Below, piece by piece: positions 9,230 through 17,258 of a DNA stretch of 25,151 nt. The notes under the pieces were generated by a model. The model was not told where the DNA came from. It was given only the letters and a program-made list of their open reading frames with translations, and ran no database searches. The position numbers were made by a program, and so were the translations under genes. Source of the DNA: S15-B10 sp045569115 (GTDB lineage: Bacteria; Fidelibacterota; Marinisomatia; Marinisomatales; S15-B10); NCBI GenBank assembly GCA_045569115.1, contig JBJKZS010000076.1, positions 1 through 25,151 on the forward strand, given 5' to 3'. Each line of letters opens with the position of its first letter. Positions within the stretch are counted from its first letter, which is position 1.

Positions 9230-9640
9230 ATGAAAAGCAGCTCACAAATACTTGCCTCTCGAAATTTAATTGTAGCAACAATTCTACTCACTATATTATT
9301 TAGTTCCTGCGGAAATGAAGAGACTTACGATCGAAGCTTGAATGGAACATGGACCAGAGATGGTAATGAATTAGCTTTATTCTCAGATTCAACTTTTTAT
9401 GCATCTTGTGAAGGTTATTGTTGGGCCATGGGAGGTAAAGAAGATAGGTATTATCTTTATAATGACAGTCTAATTCGTTTCGATTATGATGGAGATTATG
9501 TCTGGAAAATTTCTCAAGATGGCCGCCGATTAAAATTGACACCTCATCGATCAAAAGTTCCAACTCGTGATGAATTTGTTGTGGGCATCTGGGATCGCAC
9601 TGGGTATGTACCCAAAACCTCCATGAGAATAAACTATTAA
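9230..9640 (+). CDS. Small lipoprotein of unknown function, possibly lipocalin-like
   Basis: A 136-residue protein I do not recognise as a named family. It starts with a signal peptide and lipobox (LFSSC, Cys27), then GNEE. The mature part is short and beta-rich, with LNGTWTRDGNELALFSDS, a pattern seen in lipocalin-like lipoproteins where a GTW motif opens a small barrel; the similarity is suggestive only. Two cysteines in CEGYCW could form a disulfide. AGGA lies ten bases before the ATG. The gene is divergent from galM and ends four bases from the stop of the multihaem cytochrome gene on the other strand, so it is flanked by opposing units on both sides. It could share the palindrome at 9179-9194 with the galM operon. 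Confidence 0.75.
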   Translation: MKSSSQILASRNLIVATILLTILFSSCGNEETYDRSLNGTWTRDGNELALFSDSTFYASCEGYCWAMGGKEDRYYLYNDSLIRFDYDGDYVWKISQDGRRLKLTPHRSKVPTRDEFVVGIWDRTGYVPKTSMRINY

Positions 9641-9644
9641 ATCC

Positions 9645-12548
9645 TTATTCTTTAACACTTTCAAAATATTCCCACATTGCATCAAATTGTTTTTTTGAAT
9701 CACCCTCATAAAAATTAGTTAAGAAGGTTTTTTTACCTGAATCATCAGCATAGCGAGGCATCATCGTATCCTCAATAATTCTTTGAGGATTAATTAAAAA
9801 ACGATGATAATAGTCTTTCCTTAATCGTTTTGTCACTATACTGAAGTTTATAGATTCAATTGGTACGCCTCCTGTGGCTCTTTTCTCTCCAACACCATGA
9901 CATGTAATGCAAGCAAAACCACCATTAGTTTGAACAAGAGCTTTGCCAGTTTCGACTATAGAAGGATCACTTTTGCTTGCTTCTACATTTAATTTTGGAT
10001 TAATTCCATGCATCATCGCCAATCCATCTGTAATTATTTTTGAATGATAACTAAATCCTGGCATACGAGCGATAAGACCACCTCGAGGCTTTTTTGATAT
10101 ATCTCCTGAAATGAAATCATTCATCCACTCAGTCTTTAGTTTCCCCCCAACCCATGTAAGATCAGGTCTGCCTTGATAATCCCAAATTAATTCTAGACCC
10201 AATGCATAGGCAAGATCATCATTTGAAACCATCTCTTCACTATCAGCTGAGGCTAGTGACCACGTATCCTCTATTGAATCTAGTGAGTGACAACCTGTAC
10301 ACCTTAAAGACTCTAGTTGCCTTGAGGCAGCAAGAGATGAAGTTTGTTGAAAAATAGTTTTCACCCCTCCTCTTGCAAAAGATTTGAGTGCTTCCCGATC
10401 TTCAAGCGAAAAATTGAAGCGAGGTGCTTTCCCTCTATTATCTTCATCGGGTGAGAGGCAACCCTTATCCCAATTACCCCTCTCAATTGTTTCGAGGGAT
10501 GGAGCAGAAAATGTAATGATAGGATTAGATGAAAGTTCATGGCAATTGATACAACCCGAGGAGCTAACTAACTCTTTTCCTTTTTCAATATTTCCTTTTT
10601 CATAATTTAAATCTGTGGTAAGTGATACTTGATCACTTGAAATAATGTAAGCAACTAAATCTTTTGCTTGATCTTCAGTAACCCGAAAGTTGGGCATTTT
10701 TGTAGATTTATGATAACGAGATGGGTTTTGAATAAAATCTTTGAGTGCATTGGGTTTCCATTTGGAATGAACATAATCAAGAGAAATACGATCGAAATTA
10801 TCATTTTCTTTTTCACCAGGGCTTGCATGACAACCTATACAGCCTAGAGCTGAAAAAATTGCTTCACCTCGAGTTGGATCTCCAAGACTAGTTTCAGTGA
10901 AAGCTTTTTCAGAAGGGGAAAGAGAGACAAGGAATGCAGAAATGTGACTGATGTTCTCTTCAGAACGATCATCATTAATTATAGCAGGCATACTGGCATC
11001 AGGCCGCAAACTATTTGGGCTTCTAATCCATTCTGAGATCCAATCCCCATTTATTCTGGCACCAATATTTGTGAATGAAGGAGCTTCCCAGCTAAGCTCC
11101 GCCATAGCTTTTGACAATAGTTTTTTATCAGATGGTAAATGGCACTTAATACAATTGTGGGAAGCAAATAATTCTCTGCCTTTATGTTGATTCGAATAGC
11201 GATTCAAACCTACAGTGGTTGGATTAAACCATAATGCACTAGGCGGAATAGGCTCAAGTGGGAATGCATCACTTTCCCAGAATAGTCTTAAGGTAAGAGC
11301 AGTCGGGTCATTATATGTACCCTTCCAGTTTGTTTCTTCTGGAGATTTTAGAACTATCTGAATGGTATTGAGTCCAGAAATAAGGTTCGCAGGATCACCT
11401 CTCGTACGAACCAATTTTTTATAACCTTTATCTTTATAAGGCCAACTTGATAAAACTTCAAGACCATTTACCCAAATATTTAAGAATCCCTGAGACTCAG
11501 ATTCAAAAATAACTTCTCTTGCAAAATCTGAGTTGAGATAACCTTCCCAAGTCAAATTGAAACGCTCATTTTCTATGAAAGGTGATGGTGATTCATTCAT
11601 AGGAACATGCAAAGCTGCCAGACGTGATTTCCTGACATCTATAATTTTATCACCTTGTTTTTGTGAGTTAATTATGAGACCAAGACCTGGTTCTAGACCG
11701 TTTGCCCTATACTCAATTTCATTTCGACCTAGTTGATTTGAGGATGGAAGCTCTGGGAGGGACACGAGATCCTCAGTATTAAATCCATTGCTTGAAAGCT
11801 TATTCGGATCTCCGAGTACATGAATTGTATGATGTATGAATTGAGATATCCACTCACCATCTTTGGACTTAATATTATATTTAATTTCCATTTGCATAGC
11901 TGGTTTCATATCTGGGATTTTAAGAAAAACTGACTTGCCGTCATCAGAAAGTAGTACTTCCGTAGCATACAGTTTGTCATGACCTTTTCTTCCATCACTT
12001 ACTCGATAATCTTGCGATCCATAGTTAGGAGTTCGACGATAATTCCAACGCTCAATATTGTAACTTTGCGGATTAACAGCTGTTTCAGGATCTAACGGAT
12101 TGCTAAACCCAATTAGCACACCTGTTTCAACAGCATTAAGTTTGGTAGCAATATGTAGTGGCTTTCCTGTAGTACGAATTCTATAAAAACCGCCTGGAAA
12201 AGTCTTATTGCTAGACCAGCCAAAAAGACCGCATACATATAAACCATTATCATTAGGATGGAAACGGCCCCGCATTACACCTGTCGGAAATTCTTCCATT
12301 GGAACTTGGACAATACCGCCCTGTTTTATATCCCCTACATCCTCATGTAAAACATTAAAAACTTTACCATAGCCATAGGATAGACTCAAAAGACTTCCAT
12401 CCAGAGGTCCCCAACTTTTATTTTTTACCCACAGTTGTTCTGAAGGTGAACGGTCAACTTTGTTATGTATCCAGCCAATTGGCCAGTTCAAAATCATTAG
12501 CATTTTGGTCCGGGCTGTGGTACGCACCCATTGCCCCGTAGAATCCAT
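9645..12548 (-). CDS. C-terminal part of a pentahaem cytochrome c / propeller protein (frameshifted from 12463-14211)
   Basis: This frame continues the protein begun at 14211. Its own ATG at 12548 is probably not used: the segment encoded above about 12490 looks out of frame, while family-like sequence starts at LNWPIGW and VDRSPSEQLW and runs on into WGPLDGSLLSLSYG. After the end of the propeller comes a PA14-like sandwich (about 11220-11720) and then five CxxCH haem sites: CIKCH (11140-11154), CIGCH (10827-10841), CINCH (10539-10553), CTGCH (10287-10301) and CITCH (9897-9911). Methionine ligand motifs follow four of them (ASMPAI, TKMPNF, ARMPGF, MMPRYA). The third haem domain instead has GKAPRF, with alanine at the usual Met position. 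Such proteins are periplasmic electron carriers or dehydrogenases; the electron donor is unknown. The gene converges on the small lipoprotein gene with a 4-base gap. Confidence 0.85.
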   Translation of the reverse strand: MDSTGQWVRTTARTKMLMILNWPIGWIHNKVDRSPSEQLWVKNKSWGPLDGSLLSLSYGYGKVFNVLHEDVGDIKQGGIVQVPMEEFPTGVMRGRFHPNDNGLYVCGLFGWSSNKTFPGGFYRIRTTGKPLHIATKLNAVETGVLIGFSNPLDPETAVNPQSYNIERWNYRRTPNYGSQDYRVSDGRKGHDKLYATEVLLSDDGKSVFLKIPDMKPAMQMEIKYNIKSKDGEWISQFIHHTIHVLGDPNKLSSNGFNTEDLVSLPELPSSNQLGRNEIEYRANGLEPGLGLIINSQKQGDKIIDVRKSRLAALHVPMNESPSPFIENERFNLTWEGYLNSDFAREVIFESESQGFLNIWVNGLEVLSSWPYKDKGYKKLVRTRGDPANLISGLNTIQIVLKSPEETNWKGTYNDPTALTLRLFWESDAFPLEPIPPSALWFNPTTVGLNRYSNQHKGRELFASHNCIKCHLPSDKKLLSKAMAELSWEAPSFTNIGARINGDWISEWIRSPNSLRPDASMPAIINDDRSEENISHISAFLVSLSPSEKAFTETSLGDPTRGEAIFSALGCIGCHASPGEKENDNFDRISLDYVHSKWKPNALKDFIQNPSRYHKSTKMPNFRVTEDQAKDLVAYIISSDQVSLTTDLNYEKGNIEKGKELVSSSGCINCHELSSNPIITFSAPSLETIERGNWDKGCLSPDEDNRGKAPRFNFSLEDREALKSFARGGVKTIFQQTSSLAASRQLESLRCTGCHSLDSIEDTWSLASADSEEMVSNDDLAYALGLELIWDYQGRPDLTWVGGKLKTEWMNDFISGDISKKPRGGLIARMPGFSYHSKIITDGLAMMHGINPKLNVEASKSDPSIVETGKALVQTNGGFACITCHGVGEKRATGGVPIESINFSIVTKRLRKDYYHRFLINPQRIIEDTMMPRYADDSGKKTFLTNFYEGDSKKQFDAMWEYFESVKE

Positions 12549-14211
12549 AACGTTTTATCCAATTGATTTTATTTTTAGGGTTCCAGTGACCTTCCTGGTC
12601 ACTGGAAATAAAAGAGCCATCATCATTTAAAAGGACACCATTAGGCGCTCTAAACCCACTTGCCACAATTTCACTTTCTTGACCATCTTTAGAAACCCTC
12701 ATGATTGTTCCATGTTGTGGGACCAGAGCTTCTTTTGCATGTCTAGCGCCTTTAGCATAATATAAGTTTCCATCGTCATCTACTTGAAGATCCATCGCAA
12801 ATTCATGGAAGTGTTCTGTAACCTGATGATCATTATTAAAATTCTCATAGAAATCAGTCTCACCATCGTTATTCAAATCTCTCAAAACGGTAATTTGATC
12901 TCGACAAGTGACATAAATGTCCTCATCAATAATTTTTAATCCTAGAGGCTGAAAAAGACCTGTAGCGATTCGTTTCCACTTTAAGTCTCCAAGGGAGGTT
13001 CCTAATCCCTCTACTATCCAAACATCACCTTGCCATGTACAAACTGCAGCTTTAGAAGGATCCGCAAAGTAGTCAAATCCACCAAATCGCAAATACGAGT
13101 TCCAGGGATTATCCATTGGTGCAGTTATATAATCCCAAGTTACCGGAACATCATTTGAACCAAGCTTTGCAACTGTTGTAAGTTCCTGATCCCAACTAGC
13201 AGGACCACCATTAGTAAAGTTTGATAGGTCAAGAGGATCTGATGATTCTAAACCAGATACAGAAAGTTTTCTGATTTGACTATCGCTAGTACTAATAAAT
13301 ATCACCTTGATATCAGTACGTGTAGATGAAGCTGGAATTTTTATCCGTACATGGGATCCTTCTAAAACCCATCGAACACCTTCTACGTTTGTAGAGTATG
13401 CAATTGATAGAGAATTGTCTTTGCCTTGATCTTTTAATGAAACGAAGGATTTTCCTAAAGAATTAATTCCTTGATCTGAACCTATAGAATATTCCTCAAC
13501 ATTTCCACTATCTGAAGAGGCAAGTTCAAGAATAAGGTCACGCTCAGAGGGTGAAATATTTAAGGTTCGCACAATAGCTGAATGTTGTCCAAGTTTTTCC
13601 AAACTGGGCATTTCAAGTATTTTTGTTCCGCCAACAGTATAAGAGAGAATTACTTTATCCTCATTGACATATAAACCTTTCCAGTGAGCCCAATCCCGAG
13701 GAAGAGGTCCATATGGTTTTTTGTCAAGTCCAAGCATTCTGGGATCTTCAAAACTATTATTAGAATTCGCCCATCCTGGCGCTTTAGGCGTAGTAAACAT
13801 TAAATCTCCAACTACTGACATATGCGTGGTATGGGATCCATCAAAAGCAATATTCGTCCAATTAACAAATCCTTCTCCAGTCCAGGCACCCGCTGTTCTA
13901 AGTAAATCAGTATCATAAACAATAAATGTGTTCCCTTTTACCAAACCACCTTCACCTTCATCAAGCCGTATGGCAATACCTTTATAAGCAAAGTTATCAG
14001 GAGAAACTTCATAGGTTGCTGTGAGATACGGTCCATAGTTCATTTTTTCATACCATTCTTGTTCCGATTTTTCTCCATCACTCTGGGAAGCTGATTCGAG
14101 TCCAGAGCTACATCCCCAAATCGAAATCATAAGAGCAGCAAAATAGCTGAAAATGAATAACTTTTTTCTATTACCATTCAAATTAATAACCACACTTCTA
14201 TTCAGTTTCAT
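12463..14211 (-). CDS. N-terminal part of the same protein: lipoprotein with DUF6797-like and beta-propeller domains
   Basis: This frame encodes 582 residues from an ATG at 14211, chosen over a TTG five codons upstream because AGAGG lies five bases before the ATG. A signal peptide ends in a lipobox (SIWGC, Cys34). The N-terminal half (about 55-320) resembles DUF6797-type domains found ahead of sugar-dehydrogenase-like propellers in Planctomycetota and Verrucomicrobiota (MNYGPYLTATYE, WTNIAFDGSHTTH). From about 340 there is a PQQ/NHL-like propeller with WIVEG, a DLNNDGETD loop and FRAPNGVLLNDDG. The frame stops at 12463 inside the propeller, right after NANDFELANWLDT, while the rest of the fold continues in the +1 frame. 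Intact, the protein would be about 1,526 residues. Its place beside an SSS transporter and two dehydrogenases hints at sugar or alcohol oxidation, but this is inference. Confidence 0.85.
   Translation of the reverse strand: MKLNRSVVINLNGNRKKLFIFSYFAALMISIWGCSSGLESASQSDGEKSEQEWYEKMNYGPYLTATYEVSPDNFAYKGIAIRLDEGEGGLVKGNTFIVYDTDLLRTAGAWTGEGFVNWTNIAFDGSHTTHMSVVGDLMFTTPKAPGWANSNNSFEDPRMLGLDKKPYGPLPRDWAHWKGLYVNEDKVILSYTVGGTKILEMPSLEKLGQHSAIVRTLNISPSERDLILELASSDSGNVEEYSIGSDQGINSLGKSFVSLKDQGKDNSLSIAYSTNVEGVRWVLEGSHVRIKIPASSTRTDIKVIFISTSDSQIRKLSVSGLESSDPLDLSNFTNGGPASWDQELTTVAKLGSNDVPVTWDYITAPMDNPWNSYLRFGGFDYFADPSKAAVCTWQGDVWIVEGLGTSLGDLKWKRIATGLFQPLGLKIIDEDIYVTCRDQITVLRDLNNDGETDFYENFNNDHQVTEHFHEFAMDLQVDDDGNLYYAKGARHAKEALVPQHGTIMRVSKDGQESEIVASGFRAPNGVLLNDDGSFISSDQEGHWNPKNKINWIKRYGFYGAMGAYHSPDQNANDFELANWLDT
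12490..12493 (-). other. Probable +1 frameshift site in a T4 tract
   Basis: On the minus strand the sequence reads AATGATTTTGAACTGG. Removing one T from the TTTT tract joins the upstream frame (SPDQNAND) to the downstream frame (LNWPIGWIHNKVDRSP) without a stop, restoring one long protein. The two frames overlap by 86 bases (12463-12548) and together cover one family architecture. A sequencing error, a real inactivating indel or a slippage site cannot be told apart here. Confidence 0.7.
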
Positions 14212-14542
14212 AATTACCTCTTTCAACTTTACTAGATCACTTTTAATAATTAATAGGTTTCACGACAACAACTAATTGAATTCAAATGAGCGACTACCAT
14301 TTCTAAATCAACAACAACACGGGGAAACCTTAACCCAAGGAAGAAGTATTAATTGACCTCAACCTTATCCGATTAATAAATAATCCTACGAAACCAATGC
14401 AAAACTATACTATAATGTTCTCAAAACAAACTGACAATTTTCATCTTTGAAAAATTAATAGAATAGTTAATAATTCATAAAAAATATAAACTATCGAAAC
14501 CGTTGCCCTTTCTAACCTTCCTTCTGTATTTTAGAGTATATC
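14212..14542. promoter_or_regulatory. Divergent control region with repeated GAAACC elements
   Basis: This 331-base gene-free stretch separates the cytochrome gene (minus) from the SSS transporter gene (plus). It holds four GAAACC hexamers: 14256-14261 (minus strand), 14324-14329, 14391 region and 14497 region. The last two are part of a longer repeat, CGAAACCAATGC (14389-14400) and CGAAACCGTTGC (14495-14506), matching at 10 of 12 bases and 106 bases apart, close to ten helical turns. An exact TATAAT lies at 14411-14416 but lacks a good -35 box, and a TTGAAA at 14447-14452 is followed by AT-rich sequence. A 10-base palindrome, TTGAATTCAA, is at 14276-14285. I see no RNA gene or small coding sequence. 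The arrangement suggests shared regulation of both divergent units. Confidence 0.45.
14217..14221 (-). promoter_or_regulatory. Shine-Dalgarno that fixes the start at 14211
   Basis: AGAGG on the minus strand lies five bases before the ATG at 14211. The upstream TTG at 14226 has no such site in front of it and would place this Shine-Dalgarno inside the coding region. Confidence 0.6.
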
Positions 14543-16168
14543 ATGTTGATCAATTCATTAGACTTGGTCATAGTTGTGGGGTACATGATTGGTATCCTTG
14601 TAATTGGAATTATAGCAGGACGCAATCGTCTTTCAACAACTAATGACTACTTTTTAGCCGGCAGATCCCTTAATTGGTTGATGGTAGGCGCTGCCCTTTT
14701 TGCAACTAATATATCTACTATTCATCTTATAGGTCTTGCTTCAGATGGATACCGAGTAGGCTTAGTGGTAGGAAACTTTGAGTGGATGGCTGCATTTTCT
14801 TTAATTTTGTTGGGGCTCATTTTTGCACCCTTCTATTTCAAAAGTAAAATTACAACTCTGCCCGAGTATCTAGAAAAACGGTATAGCCCCCATTCTAGAA
14901 CATTCTTAGCTTTTATTGCCGTTATGTCAGCGCTTCTAGTTCATATAGGAATTAGCCTTTATGCTGGAGCAAAAGTTTTTGAATATTTTTTCAATATAGA
15001 TGTTATTTATTCCATAACTATAATTTCTGTGGTAACAGCATTATACACTGTTATGGGAGGGCTTAGGGCCGTAGTAGTGACAGAGGCAATACAAACCTTT
15101 ATTTTACTTATTGGTGCATTGGCTGTGACTATTGCAGCATTGTTGGCTTTACCATCTGTGGGAATCAATAATTTTGCGGATCTAAAAGAAGCAATAAAAC
15201 CAGACCAGCTTAATATGCTTCATTCCTTCCGGAATGATCAAGGAAGATTAAATGAGTATTCTGCATTCTCGATGATTTTGGGTTATCCGATTCTAGGAAT
15301 TTGGTATTGGTGCACCGATCAAACCATAGTACAACGTGTTCTTGGAGCAAAAACTAAACATGATGCTCAAATGGGCCCTCTCTTCGCTGGGTTCCTGAAG
15401 CTTTTGCCTGTCTTTTTCATGGTTTTTCCAGGTGTTCTGGGTTACGTTCTATTCAAAGACATTATCGGCTCCGATAATGATTTAACACTTCCAGTCATGA
15501 TTCTACAACTTTTACCGACAGGAATGATTGGGCTTGTAACGGCCGGACTCCTTGCCGCACTTATGAGTACTATTGCTGGAGCTCTTAACAGCAGTGCTAC
15601 TTTAGTAGCAGTTGATATAGTAAAAAGGATTTGGCCTGCGACTAAAGATCAGACTCAAGTTTTCATTGGTCGAGTAACTGCCGTAGTTGTCATGCTCCTT
15701 GCCATGGCATGGTCTACTCAGGGAGGTAAATTCGGAAGTATTTTTGTGGCAGTAAACAAAATTCCAATGGTATTTGCTCCAGCCATAACTACTGTTTTCC
15801 TTTGGGGTGTTTTTTGGCGAAGGGGTAGTAAAGAAGCAAGTCTAGTAACTCTGATGGCGGGTTCTTTTGTAGGTGCTATTTATCTAATTATTGATCTTCC
15901 TCTTATTGGAGAGGTCAGTATAATCACAGAACGTTGGGGAATACCTTTCATGCAAGTAGGTATTTATCTATTTATATTCTGTAGTCTTGTATATTATATA
16001 GTTAGCAAACTAACACCTAAACCAAATTCTGAAAATTTGGAAAACCTTTGTTGGGAAAATCCATTGAGTGCAGTGATGTACGGTAAATTATCGGGTGTTA
16101 ATGATCCTCGAGTATGGGCTTTAGGACTCTTTTTCATTGTAATTATTTTTTATATGATACTTGGTTAA
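14543..16168 (+). CDS. Sodium:solute symporter (SSS/SLC5 family)
   Basis: A 541-residue inner-membrane protein with about 13-14 hydrophobic segments, in the normal length range for sodium/sugar symporters. Family marks are NDYFLAGRSLNWL near residues 34-46, ATNISTIHLIGLA in the Na+-site helix, PEYLEKRYSP, YTVMGGLRAVVVTEAIQ, YWCTDQTIVQRVLG and the helix AGLLAALMSTIAGALNSSATL. The YWCTDQ motif is shared with animal SGLTs and with the second symporter in this window, which favours a sugar or polyol substrate. The start has only a weak AGAG upstream. It heads the plus-strand set with the zinc and iron dehydrogenases and is divergent from the cytochrome gene. The substrate cannot be fixed; a sugar processed by the two downstream dehydrogenases is the simplest guess. 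Confidence 0.93.
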   Translation: MLINSLDLVIVVGYMIGILVIGIIAGRNRLSTTNDYFLAGRSLNWLMVGAALFATNISTIHLIGLASDGYRVGLVVGNFEWMAAFSLILLGLIFAPFYFKSKITTLPEYLEKRYSPHSRTFLAFIAVMSALLVHIGISLYAGAKVFEYFFNIDVIYSITIISVVTALYTVMGGLRAVVVTEAIQTFILLIGALAVTIAALLALPSVGINNFADLKEAIKPDQLNMLHSFRNDQGRLNEYSAFSMILGYPILGIWYWCTDQTIVQRVLGAKTKHDAQMGPLFAGFLKLLPVFFMVFPGVLGYVLFKDIIGSDNDLTLPVMILQLLPTGMIGLVTAGLLAALMSTIAGALNSSATLVAVDIVKRIWPATKDQTQVFIGRVTAVVVMLLAMAWSTQGGKFGSIFVAVNKIPMVFAPAITTVFLWGVFWRRGSKEASLVTLMAGSFVGAIYLIIDLPLIGEVSIITERWGIPFMQVGIYLFIFCSLVYYIVSKLTPKPNSENLENLCWENPLSAVMYGKLSGVNDPRVWALGLFFIVIIFYMILG

Positions 16169-16180
16169 GGTATCATATAA
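16150..16180 (+). terminator. 11-base-pair perfect hairpin spanning the transporter stop codon
   Basis: TTATATGATAC (16150-16160) pairs perfectly with GTATCATATAA (16170-16180) around a 9-base loop that contains part of the TAA stop (16166-16168). A T-rich stretch (TTTCTTTTCTTT) follows. The stem is AT-rich, so it may be a leaky terminator, an mRNA-processing or stability hairpin, or a palindromic protein-binding site between the transporter and dehydrogenase genes. Confidence 0.45.
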
Positions 16181-16206
16181 TTTCTTTTCTTTACTGATTT
16201 TCCCTT

Positions 16207-17241
16207 ATGAAGAATAATTCCATTAGGCAAGCTGTCATGACCAAGCCTGGTAAGATAGAAATGAAACAAGTAGCAGCCCCTGAAATAAAAAAAAATGAGG
16301 TTCTATTAAGAATAAAACATATCGGAATATGTGGCTCTGATATTCATGTAAATCATGGCCTACACCCATTTACTTCATATCCTGTAATTCAGGGTCATGA
16401 ATTCTCTGGTGTAATTGAGCAGGTTGGCTCTGAAATAAATAATCTATCTCCAGGAATGAATGTTACAGGAAGGCCACAAATTGTCTGTGGAGATTGTGGA
16501 CCTTGTGAACGAGGAGACTACAACATATGTGATGAGCTTAAAGTTGAAGGCTTCCAGGCACCCGGCGTGGCACAAGATTTATTCTCTACTTCACCTGATA
16601 AAATTATTCCCCTTCCAACTTCACTAAGCCTAGAACAGGGAGCACTTGTCGAACCTGTCTCTGTAGCAGTACATGCTACTAAGAAAGCTGGCGACCTTCA
16701 AGGAAAACATATTACTGTTTTCGGCGCTGGACCTATTGGAAACTTAATTGGCCAAGTATGCCAAAGTTTAGGTGCTGGAAAGGTTCTTATTCGAGATGTA
16801 AGTGATTTTCGCCTGAGTATCGCGAAGTCATGCGGCTTAGAAAATATTTCAAATGCTACGAATGAATCAATGTCTGATGCCCAATCAAGGATTTTTGGAA
16901 ATGACAGTTACTCCATCGCTTTTGAAGCTGTAGGCATTGAGTCAACAATGAAAGATGGTATTGAAACCATAGAAAAAGGCGGAAAATTAATTGTTGTTGG
17001 TGTTTTTGGAGAAAAACCTAAAATAGATATGGCATTAGTTGGAGATCGAGAACTTAATATAATTGGCTCTCTCATGTATAAGCATCAGGATTTTGAAGAA
17101 GCTGTAAGACTAATTGAATTGGGGAAAATTGTTTTATCTCCGCTCATTACCAAACATTTTCCACTTGAAAAATACGAAGATGCCTATTCATTCATTGAAG
17201 AAAAAGGAGATAGAAGCTTAAAGGTCATCATTGATCTATGA
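16207..17241 (+). CDS. Zinc-dependent medium-chain dehydrogenase (sorbitol/threonine dehydrogenase type)
   Basis: A 344-residue cytoplasmic NAD(P)-dependent MDR enzyme that should oxidise a secondary alcohol, polyol or related sugar derivative. Catalytic zinc ligands are C42 (GICGSD), H64-E65 (QGHEFSG) and probably E149 (LVEP). The structural zinc is held by C94, C97, C100 and C108 in CGDCGPCERGDYNIC. The Rossmann motif is GAGPIG (173-178), and D197 at the end of the second strand favours NAD+ over NADP+. No Shine-Dalgarno is visible before the ATG. It lies 38 bases after the transporter and 17 before the iron dehydrogenase gene, probably in one transcript. Candidate substrates are L-arabinitol, galactitol, L-threonine or a phosphorylated polyol; sequence alone does not decide. 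Confidence 0.92.
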   Translation: MKNNSIRQAVMTKPGKIEMKQVAAPEIKKNEVLLRIKHIGICGSDIHVNHGLHPFTSYPVIQGHEFSGVIEQVGSEINNLSPGMNVTGRPQIVCGDCGPCERGDYNICDELKVEGFQAPGVAQDLFSTSPDKIIPLPTSLSLEQGALVEPVSVAVHATKKAGDLQGKHITVFGAGPIGNLIGQVCQSLGAGKVLIRDVSDFRLSIAKSCGLENISNATNESMSDAQSRIFGNDSYSIAFEAVGIESTMKDGIETIEKGGKLIVVGVFGEKPKIDMALVGDRELNIIGSLMYKHQDFEEAVRLIELGKIVLSPLITKHFPLEKYEDAYSFIEEKGDRSLKVIIDL

Positions 17242-17258
17242 GTAAATAGGAGGTTTTT

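Noticed and set aside
9034..9291. Open frame of 85 codons on the minus strand across the galM promoter region
   Set aside because: It overlaps galM and the divergent lipoprotein gene, has no recognisable domain or signal and covers the palindrome; it looks like a chance frame.
12490..12548. ATG at 12548 as the true start of an independent cytochrome gene
   Set aside because: The residues it would add before LNWPIGW are antisense-like to the propeller frame and have no family resemblance, and there is no signal peptide, although c-type haems require export.
14212..14226. TTG start at 14226 for the propeller lipoprotein
   Set aside because: The AGAGG site lies between it and the ATG at 14211, which has ideal spacing.
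14276..14285. TTGAATTCAA palindrome as an operator
   Set aside because: Ten-base AT-rich palindromes are common by chance here and this one does not extend; it is mentioned only within the control region.
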